A stretch of 64,000 nucleotides of DNA from Oceanobacillus kimchii X50. GTDB taxonomy: Bacteria; Bacillota; Bacilli; Bacillales; Amphibacillaceae. Both the position numbers and the translations under genes were made by a program. This document shows positions 62,922 through 64,000 of this stretch, one piece after another; the stretch's first letter is position 1, and the number at the start of each line of letters is the position of its first letter. The notes under the pieces are model-generated. The model worked only from the letters and a program-made list of their open reading frames with translations, did no database searches and was not told where the DNA came from. The stretch covers positions 846,311-910,310 of the forward strand of contig NZ_CM001792.1 in the NCBI RefSeq assembly GCF_000340475.1, read 5' to 3'.

Positions 62922-63809
62922 ATGTTTAAAAAAGTAGGAATTGTTGCTGCACTATCAGCATCATTAATATTTGGAGGAGCTTTTGCAGGACAAGCAGATG
63001 CGTCTGCAAATGAGCAACCATCTATTCAAACTTCATATAAATTCTTGTATTCTGTAAATGGTCAGTGGAATGAACTTTCACAAGAACAAATCAATTCTAT
63101 TAAAGATAAATTATCAAAATTAGATTGGCAGAATATTAATTTAGAGACTATCATAAATAAAGTGAAGCAAGAACAACCTAAAGCAGATACTCCTAAAAAA
63201 GAAGAAGAAAAACAATCTGAATCTAATGAAACACCAGCTCAACCAGAACAATCTGAAGAGCAAAACACTGAAGAGCAAAACACTGAAGAGCAAAACACTG
63301 AAGAGCAAAACACTGAACAGCAAGCTAATGATTCAGAAGAACAAGCTTCAGAAGAGCAAGCAACTGCACCATCTCAACAACCAGAACAAAACAATAACCA
63401 AGATCAACAAAATCAAGAGCAAAGCGAAGATGTAAGTCAATTTGAACAAGAAGTTGTTGAACTTACTAACCAAGAAAGAGAAAAACAAGGATTACAACCA
63501 CTTGAGCTAGATACTGAGCTTAGTAAAGTAGCTAAAGAAAAGTCTCAAGATATGCAGTCTAATAACTATTTCGATCACAATAGCCCGAACTATGGTTCTC
63601 CGTTTGACATGATGCAAAGCTTCGGTATTGATTACAATACTGCTGGGGAAAACATTGCACAAGGTCAACGTTCTCCAGAAGAAGTAGTTAATGCATGGAT
63701 GAACAGTGAAGGTCACCGTGCTAATATCCTGAATGGAGACTACACTCACATTGGGGTAGGACACATTGAAAATGGAAACTACTGGACTCAAATGTTCATT
63801 GGAAAATAA
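62922..63809 (+). CDS. secreted CAP/SCP-domain protein (YkwD-like)
   Basis: A 295-aa exported protein. Signal peptide (about 1-27, ending AGQADASA). After a short N-terminal domain comes a long Glu/Gln/Asn-rich spacer (about 95-180), which contains four identical EEQNT units. The C-terminal CAP domain (about 185-295) carries the family's conserved motifs: LTNQEREKQGLQPLELD, YFDHNSPNYGSP, AGENIAQGQ and VNAWMNSEGHRANIL, then THIGVG. Such proteins occur in Bacillus spores and cell walls; biochemical role unclear. ATG 62922 follows AAAAGGAG at 12 bases; the longer frame from 62871 lacks a site. Confidence 0.87.
   Translation: MFKKVGIVAALSASLIFGGAFAGQADASANEQPSIQTSYKFLYSVNGQWNELSQEQINSIKDKLSKLDWQNINLETIINKVKQEQPKADTPKKEEEKQSESNETPAQPEQSEEQNTEEQNTEEQNTEEQNTEQQANDSEEQASEEQATAPSQQPEQNNNQDQQNQEQSEDVSQFEQEVVELTNQEREKQGLQPLELDTELSKVAKEKSQDMQSNNYFDHNSPNYGSPFDMMQSFGIDYNTAGENIAQGQRSPEEVVNAWMNSEGHRANILNGDYTHIGVGHIENGNYWTQMFIGK
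63255..63314 (+). repeat. coding minisatellite, four 15-bp units
   Basis: GAAGAGCAAAACACT is repeated four times without change in the spacer of the CAP-domain protein, encoding EEQNT four times; a diverged fifth unit (GAACAGCAAGCT) follows. Copy number may vary between strains. Confidence 0.85.
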
Positions 63810-63818
63810 TAGCGTAAT

Positions 63819-63855
63819 AAAGAAGAATGGCTGACTGATAGCCATTCTTCTTTTT
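63819..63855 (+). terminator. terminator after the CAP-domain gene
   Basis: AAGAAGAATGGCT and AGCCATTCTTCTT form a perfect 13-bp stem with loop GACTGAT, followed by TTTT. Confidence 0.88.
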
Positions 63856-63898
63856 TATGACACATATTATCAGTGCTGTCTTGAATATTATTCTAAGT

Positions 63899-64000
63899 CT
63901 ATTGACGAGTATGATGGAAATGAGAAGCAGTATTGGTTAATAGAAGGGTACTATTGACGAGTATGATGGAAATGAGAAGCAGTATTGGTTAATAGAAGGG
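63899..64000. repeat. 52-bp tandem repeat running off the window
   Basis: Two identical copies of a 52-base unit beginning CTATTGACGAGTATGATGG are adjacent (63899-63950, and 63951 to the window end, lacking the last two bases). One frame reads IDEYDGNEKQYWLIEG and then YY and a stop in each unit, so it looks like a decayed or non-coding piece. More copies may follow outside the window. Confidence 0.8.

Noticed and set aside
63255..63314. CRISPR-like short regular repeats
   Set aside because: The 15-bp units are contiguous, in frame and coding, with no spacers.
63899..64000. CRISPR array start
   Set aside because: The two 52-base copies touch each other with no unique spacer, and no cas gene is near.

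Overview
The window looks like chromosomal DNA of a low-GC, endospore-forming member of the Bacillaceae. Gene content and protein style point to Oceanobacillus or a close relative. The evidence is strong AGGAGG-type ribosome binding sites with frequent GTG and TTG starts, MreBH, the YojN/YojO pair, a bacillithiol-dependent FosB, Bce-type peptide sensing, CotF-like spore proteins, T-box leaders and YfmR. The species assignment is inference. No tRNA, rRNA, CRISPR array, transposase or complete prophage was seen.

Layout. 0.1-3.2 kb: a chitin/cellulose-active LPMO, a GH4 6-phospho-beta-glucosidase and an RpiR regulator. 3.5-10.5 kb: a valine (isobutyryl-CoA) catabolic locus. A sigma-54 activator is followed by palindromic enhancer-like sites, a textbook -24/-12 promoter and an acyl-CoA dehydrogenase-mmsB-mmsA operon; 3-hydroxyisobutyryl-CoA hydrolase converges on it. 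10.8-14.1 kb: an oxidoreductase, a large palindromic intergenic element, a MazG-like pair, and an ArsR gene followed by a frameshifted SRPBCC-PDZ gene. 14.2-16.7 kb: two tandem threonine T-boxes upstream of a threonyl-tRNA synthetase that has lost most of its editing-site residues. 17-23 kb: small accessory genes (acetyltransferases, TauE-like permease, FosB, nitronate monooxygenase, CotF-like proteins). 23.1-28.4 kb: a lipoprotein amidase followed by a bceRSAB module. 28.4-30.1 kb: a LuxR-type regulator, a SLAP-like protein and a DUF2187 protein.

30.2-35.3 kb: the fruRKA fructose operon, divergent from a PfoR-type EIIC membrane protein whose leader carries a 14-codon ORF and a terminator. 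35.3-39.3 kb: yojO/yojN and a 2-hydroxyacid dehydrogenase. 39.7-41.6 kb: an ArsR-DUF2087 regulator and an MFS exporter sharing the same palindromic operator. 41.7-46.4 kb: acetyltransferases, a pseudouridine synthase, a P1 (DmpA-type) peptidase and a thioredoxin-like protein. 46.9-47.9 kb: an orphan holin-amidase cassette. 48-55 kb: yfmR, an AAT-like hydrolase, CoA-disulfide reductase and an NSS transporter. 55.3-61 kb: two convergent operons that together suggest lysine breakdown through aminoadipate to glutaryl-CoA and crotonyl-CoA. 61.4-63.8 kb: mreBH and a CAP-domain (YkwD-like) secreted protein with a coding minisatellite. The window ends inside a 52-bp tandem repeat.

Several intergenic regions hold dispersed repeats that match each other within the window: a three-copy family near 3.4, 39.5 and 46.5 kb, and a shared ~22-bp palindromic-half motif near 10.65 and 45.72 kb. 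The points most worth checking are the editing-degenerate ThrRS under double T-box control, the sigma-54 valine operon, the lysine-to-glutaryl-CoA gene set, the fosB gene that seems to need a non-AUG start, and the leader ORF plus attenuator upstream of the PfoR-type gene.
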